Below are positions 52,438 through 64,000 of a DNA stretch of 64,000 bases, piece after piece. A program made the position numbers and the translations under genes. The notes under the pieces were generated by a model that was not told the origin of the DNA, did no database searches, and saw nothing but the letters and a program-made list of their open reading frames with translations. How positions within the stretch are numbered: the first letter of the stretch is position 1; every line of letters begins with the position of its first letter. The DNA is from Varroa destructor (taxonomy: Eukaryota > Arthropoda > Arachnida > Mesostigmata > Varroidae), in the NCBI RefSeq assembly GCF_002443255.2, contig NW_019211454.1, positions 55,049,823 through 55,113,822 on the forward strand, in the 5' to 3' direction.

Positions 52438-55400
52438 TGTAATGATGTTGGACAGAGTTCCGCCTGCATTTGTTTACTTATTCTTATCTAGATTTTTTTA
52501 ACAAAAAATTATTTCGATGACTAAATTTTGTCTAGGCTTAGGCGAAGGAGCGCCTTTGAATTTACGTAGAAACTGCATAGGTACTATTCTCAAAAGGTAA
52601 TATTTTTTTTATATAAACTCAGGTTTAATTGATAATATATAGATGTAATAACAGTAATGATAATAACTACCATTAGTTTATTGTTTTCAGCCACAAAATG
52701 TATGCCTATAGTTTTATTATTTTATTTTATGAAGTTTGCCGCTTTTGCACAAAGTTCTTGACGCGAGTCTCCTTAAGACATCTCATGTACCAGGTATAAT
52801 AAGAAAATAAGGTGCACTCTACCACGTGCTATTCATTATTTGATATAGCTATATGCAGTATCTGAAAACCAAGCTTGCAAAAAGCCACAGTCAGTCTAAC
52901 TACTGCTTTATCTGATTCATTCTCTTCTGTGCCCCAATAGCCTCTATTGTATTATACTTGGTTGAATTTTTGTTAACGTTTCCTCGAAAAGGTAAATTCG
53001 GGGGTCAGTTGTTAGTAGTGGCAAAGGTAACGTAGGTTCCCAGTGAAATTTAACATAAAATTATACGTTTAATACCTGCTTTCAACCGTAGAACCTATGA
53101 CACATCCGAAGTTAAATGTAAACACTGGATTCACGAAAGTAAATACATACTCTAATCGTTTATATGCATGAAAAAACCCTAATCTATTTAAAAGGGCCAG
53201 TTAGATTTAGCTATCTTTCCTTACTTATTGTATCAAAGTTTAATAAAATACTGGCAAGGCTTCAATAGGTGTGATAACTCGATAACAACTTGCTGTAAAA
53301 TGTTTGCAATAGCATCTGACTTCGAATGGCGGATCTAAAATCTATGGACGGAAATCAGTTGGCTATCAAACTGCGTCGCCGTGCCGGCCGCCAATGGCTT
53401 TAGTGCTTCTAGCACATGGAAGCCAAACGTGGTAGATGATTCTCAGAGGGAAACTTACAGGAGAAAGCTTCCTTATTCGAGACATAGATAGCACGGGCTC
53501 TTTGCAGTGTGTGGCGCTAATAATGCAGACGGTCTTTCAACACTATTCGACTCGAAACGGTCAGTAAGGTGGTAAGGGGAAGCGTCTGCGTGTTGTTAAA
53601 GATGGTCGATAATAACGCGACAACAACTGTGTTTGCTTCGAAAGTGGTTCCAAGTAATGGAACTTACGAAATATGAGCTACAGAAAGTTTGAAAAGTTAA
53701 GTGAAAAATGGTTCATCATATCATCGTAAGATATCGTAGCCAGCTTCTCATAACTCACACTGTCCTATGTAAACGTATGAACTTCATGCGTGGTTAGTTG
53801 ATATTGTAAAGATTGCAAAGTTAGACAACGGAAACAGCCGGCTTGGTAGTCAAGGAATGACTATAATAAATTATATTGTATCGTGCCCACATTACTAAAT
53901 AGAGAATCCGTTCCTCTTATTATTCAATTGCTAAAGACAAGGAATAAAATATCGTTTCATATGCAAACAATGCAGACCTGCACCAGACCTTTCTGATTTA
54001 ACGTCTTTGAATTTTTTTGATTCGAAATGGCGAGCGCGCTATGGCAATTTCAAATCTAGACTACACCCACTTAAAAAATGAGTGAAATCATTCAGAAATT
54101 ATCCTAGACTTTTAGCGTGGCAATTGTGTACTTGGTTTATCGTTTTCACTCTATACGACCAATACGTATTGGTCTAAAAGACAGGACCTAAATGCTAGAG
54201 AAGTATACAAAATACGGCATCTAAATTGGTAGCTTTTTCATGGTTTGTTTCTAAAACTACATCTAAATGAAAGCAGATCTATTAACAAAAAAAGTTACAT
54301 TCTCTAGAAGTGCCATTATTAGTGATCATGTTTATTCAATATAACAACCAGCTACCGTGATTACAGTCCTAGTTCTGGGCCAAACCAATTACCAGTCGTT
54401 TTCGTCAGTAACTCTTTAGCACTAATTTTGCATTGAGCGATATTGGCAGGCATGAACCTTTTTAAGTATCGCTTAAGTAAATTGCATACGGGAAATTACA
54501 GTAAAACTATTTTTTTTGCTGACAGCAGGCTAAAAATCCCAAAAATGTAGTGAACCATGATGGCGAAAAAGTCCAAAAAGCATAAAAGTACTAACTGTTA
54601 GAGCTTTTTTGGATCACTCAATCGATAGTGTATATTTTCCTTTTCTAAACTATAGTTAATTTCCGCATAAAAAGCAGCTGTATCAAAAATAGTTTTTGGT
54701 GAATTTTCAAATCCTTTAACCTGTTAAAAAAACTCGCTTGCTTTACAGAAATCTCCCTCGGTTCTTTTCAGAAGTCGCATGAAAATTAACATTAACGTAG
54801 ACTACAAAGAAAAAGCTTTGGGAGCGTGGAAAAGCTTGATTGTAGATCATTGTAACCTAAATTGCAAAAACGTTTGTTTTCCACTATGGCAAATCTGTTG
54901 TTTTGTTCTAAAGAGAACAGGCTTTCTTCTAGTACAAATAAGGATAATAATTTTTTTAACACTGTTGGTTATTTATTTCGTCTCAACAAGCGCTCAGAAT
55001 CGCCATTTCGATCAGCGTCAAGGATTTGCCTCATTACAAGCCTAACCGTAATGGGTCCTATCGTTTTCCAGAGTTTTTCCAACAGAGCTGTGAAACAGCG
55101 TGCGAACCATATAAGCAACTACTGATCGTAATATTAATACCTTCTCTTTTTTTAATTTCTTAGTTTCTGATTAATCTAGTAATGTTTTTTACCGTCGCTG
55201 GATTTGAGCCAGCATGACTATGTGCCTGTTAGTTGTAGTTACTATGGCAATGCATTGAAGGGTTTTTTTGCGCACTTATCACCCAGTCCGTGTCGCCCCT
55301 ATGTGCCCGCTTCGACAAACAGCTCGACAAAGTTTGCTTTTTTAGGTGCTGTACCTTATATAAGGCCATGTGTATTTTTCCAATGTATGCCTTTTCATTC

Positions 55401-57792
55401 ACAGTCTAATCTCTAAAATTCTGAATGTAGCAGAACATTCCTCACGCACCATTGTTATTCCACCACGTTATTCCGAATATAACAGATTTTCTACTAGTTT
55501 GATTAAGCAGTGAACGTATTCAAAAAAAAAACGACAATGTTTTTATGCGTTGAAAGAAATCCGTTGCCCTTTCATATTGGCATGTTTAGATCGAAGCAGT
55601 ACTGCTGTGTTCTTCTCATAGATCTAAACACTATACCTTTCTGTGCTGGCCTGATGCTTCAATTGAAAAAGTTCTTCCCAAACTTATCGTATTTGAGTTT
55701 GTCATTTAAGCCTAGCGTCTTCAGCTTTGCCGTTGTGGTTTTCTTTCTGCGCGCAGTAAATTGCTTCGATAATGAAAGAATTTCTGGCCGAGTTAACAAT
55801 ACTATAACTCCCCCATAAAGTTGACCGCCTCTTCTTGGAAGTGGTGTCGCCAGAAGTACATAGCTGAAAGGAATATAGACGATTTTAAAAATATACAGTG
55901 GCTGTATCTAGTACCTACGTTGAGGCTAGAGGCTTGTTTAGTGATATGTTAGCAGTATTTAAAGTAGATTGATTGTCTATAGTGTCAGTCAGCAGAAGGA
56001 CGGACGTTGACAATGGGTTTATATTGTTACAGCCTTAAAATAATTTCGTGGAGGTAACACCCGTTCCAAAAAATATGTCTAGTTTAAGAGAGCCTATAGT
56101 TATATCTGAACGATGAATGCAATCATCCGTGTTCTATCCATGGCGTGTATCAATATATTTTCTAATTGTTCGGTTTTTCTTTCATTTAGATCTAACTAGT
56201 TCATTAAATAAATTTGAGGTGACACGTAAAGTATAAAGGCCACGTATCGTTAGTATCTAACTCAATAACTGGCTCGGTGTGTTTTAAAAATGCCTTACGT
56301 TTCACTTCGTGAGACACACACGTTATTATGCACACATAAATATATGTACACGTATATATATATACCTATTGCATTTGCAGGCCGTAGCTAAGAGAGCCTT
56401 AAGCTAAGTCGAAGCCGCTTATCAACATTCATAGATCGTAAACCTCTACACAGTTTAGTTAAGTCCAACTATGGGTTCAGTGCGCTGGTTCTCGGCCCTT
56501 ATTTCCCGTATGTAAGTAAAAGCACATTGAATATCTGACAATTGGTACTAATCAATTAGCAGCGATAACAGGTCAGTATAAGCGAACTAAAAACGGGTAG
56601 GTACTTCTATCAGTCCCCTAGAGTAGGGACAAGTTCTAGCACAAAAATACTATTCTGTATACCTTCGATAGTTAATTAGCCTTCACCCTTTGGAGGATTT
56701 ACAATGTGAATAAGATACTGACAATACTTTATTTGCTACAGGCTATGTGCTATGATTAAAACAGGCTTTCTTGTTGTAGATGTTGAAAAGTTCCCGTTGA
56801 CCGCACTGCCGCAACACGCCCAGAATGCTTGCCCAGTTACTTGTTTTTCATGTCATTTATTCCTACAATCTCTTGCACCCATTAAAAAGTCACTAATAGC
56901 ATAATGATCATGAAAAATGTGCTTGTTCCTTAACTCAGTACTCGTTCCCCGCTGGGCATCGAAAACATTCGTCCACTATCATTAAACAAAGGGTCGTTAG
57001 TAAATAAATAAAACTATCGTAAATAAAAGGTGCACATGTTGACATAGTTACGTCTAAATTAGGGGAACTCTCTTCCGTCATATTGTAGCCAGTCTGAAAA
57101 AAAAAAACCATTTTCTGTTGTCGTAGCACACAAGTATTGCTACCGTCGTCGCCTAAATGTCAAGACGCCGTCTGCATTTCTATATTGTCTTAGGAGCCGC
57201 TTATGTGAAATAGCACATTTTCGGTATGCCTCGGAACAAACGACAAGACAATGATTGAACGCGCGAAGAAAACAGACGTGATTATTCAGAAAAATGCATA
57301 GAATAAATTGAAATAGTTCAAATGGGCTCCATTAATTAATTGATAAATCAGTAGCGTTTTTACCCTTTAGAAAAAAAAAATTGAAAGCAGCAGTAACAAA
57401 ATAAATAGTGCAACCATGAAAAGCAAAATCAACTTTATGATTTATATACTGCTTGAATATTCAAGCATCCCACGTACATGAACGACTCTAAGGATATATA
57501 AACGTTTTTAGCATATGTTTTGTGAATTTTCAAAAAAGTTCTCTAAAAGTACACGATAATAGAAAACCTTAAAAAAGTTAATAATTAATAGAAAACCGAA
57601 AAAAAAGTTTCGTCTAAAGAAACTGTTTAAAACTGGCATATCGCGCACTTTTGTACATGCATGTAAAAACTGTGAAGTTTGTTTGGATGAAACACATGTA
57701 CGTGCAGCTTCAAAATCCACTTGTTATTGTTCTAGTGCCCCAAACACATTTGAATAGTTCTTAGGTTTCCTATTGATTATCGACTTCCCTAA

Positions 57793-58002
57793 ATGCACTG
57801 CCCGCGTTTCTATTTGTGGGCTCGCGTGTACGACAACTCTATCTACGATTACTGGGAATCGGCACAAGACGGTGTCCAGTACTACCATTATACAGAATCC
57901 AATATGGAGCACGAACGACTTGTATCAAAGCGGGTGCAGATTCATCGTATGTTTATCAGAAACGAACCCCTACATCTATTATTGCGTCACAAAACTTACT
58001 GA
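57793..58002 (+). CDS. Unidentified 69-residue ORF with coding-like composition
   Basis: An ATG directly after an in-frame TAA opens a 69-codon frame that is rich in aromatic and charged residues: it begins RFYLWARVYDNSIYDYWES and ends with RNEPLHLLLRHKTY. GC content is higher than in the flanks. No signal peptide, membrane segment or known domain is visible. All three + frames are open over most of this stretch, which weakens the case for this one. It could be a small gene, a terminal exon or a fragment of an old insertion. Confidence 0.2.
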   Translation: MHCPRFYLWARVYDNSIYDYWESAQDGVQYYHYTESNMEHERLVSKRVQIHRMFIRNEPLHLLLRHKTY

Positions 58003-59760
58003 ACTTAATGACTGACGTTTAAGTATACTGGAACTATGATATTTTAATTGATTAGGTAATACATAGCAAACAAAACTACTACTTGATCCGTGGCGGATAA
58101 AATAAGGTTGTTAAATCCCTGCTTCGTATCTAGGTTTTAACAAGGCTCATGACTTCGTATACGATCATTATTTCATCATGGGGACAATCCACTGCTTCTA
58201 GCAATAACGCTTGAAGCAAAACGATATGATATACAGAGTCTGACGTGCGCGTCGTTACTTTTCTGTTCGTCTCTTTAAGCACTGCCAACATAATTTTTTT
58301 TGCTGATTGTTTTCCGCTGGCATGTATAACTCCGAGCAATGTAGAGGTACTACATATTGAAAACAACGGTAACACTTAGATACCCTCAATCTCGAAGCTG
58401 TTATAAAACATCTATCGTTCTGTTTTCAAACAGAGCAATTCGTTACAAAATATGAAGATAACACTTATAGGCTTAATGATTACATAAAGTGTAAACTTTT
58501 AGAAGTAGAAAGTCAGGCTTTTTGTTGGGCCTAATTTATCATTCATGAATTTAGTGAAAGACTTCAATGTTGTTTGCTCGTATCAGGCATGTCAAATGCA
58601 AACACTATAGAAGGCTAAAGAGTATCAGCGCGCAAGGGGCTCGGAGACCAGAGAGTCACACGAATTGATCTAGATTTGAGCTCCGTACGAACGTAATCCG
58701 AGTGAAGCGCCTTCTTTTGAAAGTTGTCTTTTTCCAACAGGAAAGACAGGACTGAATAAAAGCTGAAAAAAACTGTAGATCAAAACATTAACTGAACATA
58801 ATATCGGTATAGGCGCTTTTGAATGTCGAACTTCACGAGCCGAGTCGGACGGCGTACGTGTCTAGAGTTCTCACAGCTAATATTAGAAATAAAAGGCAAC
58901 GCTTCTTTTTGACGCAGACTCTTTGACATATGTGCTAGGTTGGTTCGCAATGCTTTTCTTTTCATCTTTGAGTTGAAAGACAGAATACACGAGGGGCACA
59001 GCAACCGCACAAATTTTATGCCATTGCGTAAAGCTGGAAAGTTTCCTATTAAGAAACGCTATATGTAAAGGACATCTAACGTTAGTAAGTTTCATCATAT
59101 GAGAGTTCGTATATTATAACGACGTAGAAGTCTAGCTTTAATCGTATACGACGGGACCAATCTGTTTCATACGGGATTTCAACCGCCATCTTATACAATG
59201 CTAACATACTTTCGGACAAAATATTTATTCACAGTAAAAACTATACGAGAAATTCCGCCACCTCTATTACTTTTTTGTCATAATAAGTTCATACGTCAAA
59301 CTGCGACCCCTTTTAGATAAAAAGGTTTAGAATAACAAATACGTTCATAATCAAAAAATAAGTAATCATGATGTGTATGTAATGCTGCAGGTATATGCGA
59401 GCCTACGCCACTTTTGTGTAGGGGTCTGTTAATGGACTAAATCTGATATCAACGAGCCCGCATAGGACTGCGAGCTCTATTAGCAGTCAGCACATATTAC
59501 GCGGATACTCGACTCTCCATCAATGCAAGAGATAATTCTGTTATGTTTGACTTTTATGACTGATCTAACGGGCCGTGCAGAGGCTGGCAAATTTATCCAC
59601 CTTCCGTCAATTTGAATGCAAGCATACCAGAATAGATACCAGCACAAAAATGATAAGAACACAAACAATCAACATTCTATATCGAGTTTGAGATGTTTTC
59701 GTAAGCTTTGATATCAATACGTATTATTCATTTACATAGTTCTAGTGACAAAGCCAGTGA

Positions 59761-59822
59761 TGGCGCAATTGGCCGAAAAACAGCACCAAGATGCTCAATC
59801 CAGGACGTTGGTGGTTCGAATC
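59761..59822 (+). repeat. tRNA-like fragment, possible SINE remnant
   Basis: TGGCGCAATTGG fits an RNA polymerase III A box, and GGTTCGAATC 52 bases later fits a B box. The acceptor and T stems do not pair and the anticodon arm is irregular, so this is not a working tRNA. A degenerate tRNA-derived SINE or tRNA pseudogene is the likelier reading. Confidence 0.35.
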
Positions 59823-61558
59823 ACTTAACGCGCATATATATGTGCAATATGCCTACCAATAAAGTAAGGAAACGTTTCAAATGTGTACCGCTTCGGAGAA
59901 GTCACACTTTTTACTATAAAATTCAATGCGTACACAGAAAATTTATTTGTGCGTTCAGATTTGCTGTGTGATCTTATAATACTTTCTGGGGGCGTTGCAT
60001 CTCAAACTATTCTAGTTGACAACTACTCGCTAGTGGCTCAACTCCGTTTGTAAAATGCCCCAATATTCAGTATGCTGCAGGTGGCGATTGAATTAAACAA
60101 ATAGTACCAAATATGCATGCCCTTTTGATACGGTACTACGTTCTGCTTGGGCTCTTGACCTCATAGCATTTAATGTGTTAAATATGATACGGGTTTTTCA
60201 TCTACTGATTCATGAATTTATTCATTTAGTTGCCCCGCCTACCCTGCCACACCGCAGCGTCATGTTAGAAATAACTGATTTTCTTATTTGAGTTATTTTA
60301 CGCGAATGTTCTCAGTCCAGTGTTTTTGACTCTTCTTAGAAAAACATACCCAGATAAGTGTAATTGTATTCACCTCACAGCGTATCGTTGAGTTCAGTTT
60401 AGCCAACAGGTGACTGAAATTCATAAGAATTTTTCGGTCGGTTCATTAACATTTATTGCTTAGAGTTGAATTTTATATAGTTCGACGAGACGAACTTGAT
60501 TTTCAAGAATCTCAATATGCACTTTTAGCATTATAGCACGATTGTTCAATAAAGCAGTATTACTTTTGTAACTTTACTCGTACCTAAACTGGAATAAAGG
60601 TAGAAACATGTTTTCTGATGCTGCTAACCGCTACTGCTGGTAAATTTCAGATAATTTTTTAACACGTAGATAGGTATAGTAAGTCTAAGCTATAAAGTAC
60701 ATAAACAATTACCGCCTTAACGATCATCTAGAGCGAACAATGCTTCGCAAAAGTACCCATTGCTTCACTTGTGCATAGCCAGAGATAAAAGACTACCATG
60801 TATCTAGCTCACACAGTTTACACATATCAACTTCTATGTGAAAACACAAACGTTGAAAGAAAATGCGCGTGACATCGCTGGGTGTGAACGTCTGCTGGTG
60901 ACTTCACTATCCACCTCCGGTGGTGTTCTGGTGCCCGCCACCATGATTACAGCAAACTGAAACTATATCTAAAACTACAGTTATTACTGTATATTCTACA
61001 GATAGAATAGTGATAGCGTGCGACCGTCTGTGACGCGCCACGAGGTTACCCAATAAAAAAGCAGTGAGACGATGGCATGACCGCCACAAGGCTGGATGGG
61101 CTCGGCGCCGATTCGAATATCGCCGCCGTCACAATGTATATACATTGAACTATTTCTATTATTATATTGCCCCCACGTCAACGAACGGCAGTAGAAAGAT
61201 GCCTGGCCTAATACTGACCGACCATCGCTGGAGGCTTGTGAACAGCGGAGCATGTGTTTAGCGATATACAAATTTCACCACTAGCGCCACCACCACCTGG
61301 AAACGACATACGCATAGACCCAATAACAAAATAGGTGCGATTTTTTTTTATTAACACTACCAGCATGTATATGCAGGAAATATTTATTTAGGTGTGTCTA
61401 AATATATACTGAGTAGATCAAAAGGCTTTAAACAATTTGAAAAATGTGCTGTACGGTCAAATCTGCTCCCTATTGAAATAATTTGCATATTTCTAGCTAC
61501 CTTAACGTATGTGAAACGTAGACTGTCCAACCGATTGAAAAATTTTCGTTCACCCTAC

Positions 61559-61581
61559 ATATATATATATATATATATATA
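61559..61581. repeat. (AT)n microsatellite
   Basis: A perfect AT run of about 11 units; it produces a spurious repeated Tyr-Ile tail in an open frame. Confidence 0.95.
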
Positions 61582-64000
61582 ACGACAATTATTCGATATG
61601 ATTGCTAATTTATAATAGATTTACCATTCAACCTGCACGTGTCGCAGTTGTTATTATCGGCGCCGACACTGTTTTTAATTGTATATATCGCAAGGATAGG
61701 GCATAGAAAAACAAAGATCTGGGCGAAAAAAATAGAGCAAAGAGGGAAAAAAAGCATGGGATCTGCATTTCAGTGTTTCAATATATCCTGTCCGGCACTG
61801 GAATGATGTAGCTTGATAAATACACCGCTTAAAAAACAGTGAACAATGTTACTTTTGTTTAGGCCGACAAGTAAATTGGACAAGGGTTCTAGGCGCAGGT
61901 AGTGATTGTTTCTAACACTACACGAAAGCTGTGTCAGATGATATGTTTTGTCAAAAGCTATTTCTACTGACTTGATCATTATTAGGAAGATGAATTAAAA
62001 GTCACAAGCATATTGGCCCTTCTTCATAAAGCGTGGATTTTGAAGTTGCGCTGACGCCTCAAAGCCCCTTTCAATCGATTAAATTTGTAATATAACCCGT
62101 CCTTTTAAATAAGCTTCATTTAGTAGGATAGTATAATTATAACCTCAAACCGCAATGCAATCGAACTTCTTTTGCATGTAGTACGGCAAGAGTAAGAATA
62201 ATGGACAGACTTTAACGCAAGAAAAACGACTATTTACGTAGCCAGCCTATCCATCTATATCAGATATGAGCGATTATTATTGTTAGTTATAGAAAATATA
62301 GACGTTCTATCCAGCATGTGGGGTCAAACAGAGACCAATCCCGTTAACAATTCAGTACGTTTGTAGATACGCGATTTTGGGGTAAACGCAGCCGATCAAT
62401 TTAAGCTTGCTAAACGGCAGCAGATCATATGTCCTTATTTAAAAAAGTCCTGTAATGATATTATTCGATGTGCGTAAAGAAGAGGACCTAAGATGTGCGT
62501 ACATTGCTTTGCTAAAAAAGAGATGAGTTTGCCTAGCCAACGTATCAGAAGATAGATACTCAAACATAAACCCAACATAATTACAGCCTTCAGCGGACAT
62601 CCATTGGGTCAGACTAAAATATACAGACTTTAACATCATGCAGACATATTAAATAGCAGGCATATTAAAATTAGATTAGAAATAGTCGGTCCTGTTAAAT
62701 TCTGCAGACTGATTTACTTAGTTTTTTCGGGAGCTAATGTCCGCTTTTGTTGCTTGGCCCTCTTTTCTAGTGTTTTTCGTTTTCTAATAGTCATGTTTCA
62801 CATACCGATAAAAACGGCTTCTTCGCTTCACAAGGCCCTTGTCTTTAGTTCACCCATATCGCAAAATTCTATTTTGAATTAACATTTCAATGACAGGTAT
62901 CTCAGGAAATAACGAGTGAATTTTTGGCACTGATTTTTATCGCTGTCAAAAATGGTGCAAGAAAATATGGTGCGCATTCAATGAAAGCTCGACATCTAAA
63001 AGATACAGGCTTATCTGGGAAATTTATCAAAATTGACTCAAGATATTCCTTGTCAAACTCAGAAAGCCTAGAGAAGTGCGTTTATCAGGTCGAGAATGCT
63101 ATGTTTGCATAACAAATAATAACATAACAAACCGTTGTGGAGACAAATTCAAATACGTGTAGGTTCCCTGTAATACTTGACACAGCTGAGCAGGCCTGTT
63201 TCGACTGATCCAGAATGTAAGATGACGAAGGTAAAAGTGCTATTCCTATTATCAGACGTACCCATTTTTTCGAGTCCAAGTCTTCGGTAACAATCAGCAA
63301 CTCGTAAACGATAATTACGACCTTTTGAACAACTAAGTTGAATATAATGGCATCACTTACCTATGCTCCTATCTACTACTACGGTTTGAACGAAAAAGAC
63401 AGAGGACCGTAAAAAGGGCAGATACGAATGGCATGATATCTTAAAGCGCCCTTCAGGTGGCCGTGTCTCGGCTTATTAACAAATAATTATAATATTGTGA
63501 CTGAGTCACAGTTATGGCTCATAAACTTCAAAAACGGCAAACCATGTAAAACACTGCCGTGTACCCTTCAGCTAGATTATTTCTTTTATACTTTTCCACC
63601 AAAAGCAGAAATGAATTAAAGCTCAAGGTTAAAGTTCTTTTCTTCGTGCTCATCCAATTATTTCGAACGACGTTGGTGCCCAGATAAAACATCAAAGTCG
63701 CTCGGCCCGTGGCTAGTAGGCCTTCTGTGTCCTAAAATTAAATTATCATTATGTGCCCATACATAATCACTTAAACTCACATTGGTTGTTCTAGATGCTG
63801 TTTTGTTCCATATATGGTCGGCAGTATAGTTGCCATTACGGAAAATCGGAATATCGCATCGACTAGTCGCTTCAACAAAACAGAAAATGGCGACGCTCGC
63901 CTTCGGTGAGATATAGTTCAGCGGCTATCTGCATTATAATCTGCTGTAATACGTTATTGACTGTCAAGCGTACCACCTTTTAGAAGAGCACTATTTACCA

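Larger units (their letters stand above)
51880..64000. other. 3' flanking, gene-poor AT-rich region
   Basis: It follows the last lectin exon. No gene of a known family was recognised on either strand. It includes a short coding-looking ORF (57793-58002), a tRNA/SINE-like fragment (59761-59822), a GC-richer patch with GCCGCC motifs at about 60880-61320 and an AT microsatellite. The remaining open frames are short and unlike known proteins. Confidence 0.55.

Noticed and set aside
53326..53403. 25-residue basic small ORF
   Set aside because: Too short to support without conservation or transcript data.

Overview
This window is animal nuclear DNA. The genes are split by introns with GT/AG borders, the non-coding DNA is AT-rich with many microsatellites, there is a decayed mariner transposon, and a 100-N assembly gap sits at 41941-42040. 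The gene families point to an invertebrate. I lean towards an arthropod, possibly a mite or other arachnid, but that is an impression and not a proof. I see no bacterial features, CRISPR arrays, rRNA genes or intact tRNA genes.

Region 1 (1-9419, + strand) holds the 3' part of a Cav3 (T-type) voltage-gated calcium channel alpha-1 gene. I could chain twelve exons with matching splice phase. They run from the domain III S2-S3 region through domain IV to the end of the cytoplasmic C-terminus, 849 residues in all. The exons for domains I, II and the start of III lie upstream of the window. The obvious TAG at 8319-8321 overlaps a splice donor, and two further phase-matched exons give a longer C-terminus that ends at 9419.

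Region 2 (9420-26047) is mostly non-coding. From about 9.6 to 19 kb the + strand is visibly A-rich over T. From about 19.4 kb it becomes T-rich. At the switch lies a minus-strand open exon (19073-19305) with a start codon, a basic N-terminus, a hydrophobic segment and a GTGAGG donor. This suggests an unidentified minus-strand gene convergent with the calcium channel. A GC-richer stretch at 25433-26047 leads into the next gene.

Region 3 (26048-51879, + strand) is a complete eight-exon gene spread over 25.8 kb. It encodes a 296-residue secreted or signal-anchored protein with a PAN/apple-like cysteine core followed by a fucolectin-type (FTP, F5/8C-like) lectin domain. All seven junctions agree in phase. 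Its canonical fucose-binding motif is altered and the usual adjacent cysteine pair is missing. Its introns hold a mariner relic, the assembly gap, a G homopolymer and a long imperfect inverted repeat (47751-48006).

Region 4 (51880-64000) has no gene I can name. It contains a possible polyadenylation signal, a 69-codon coding-looking ORF near 57.8 kb, a degenerate tRNA/SINE-like element near 59.8 kb and an AT microsatellite.
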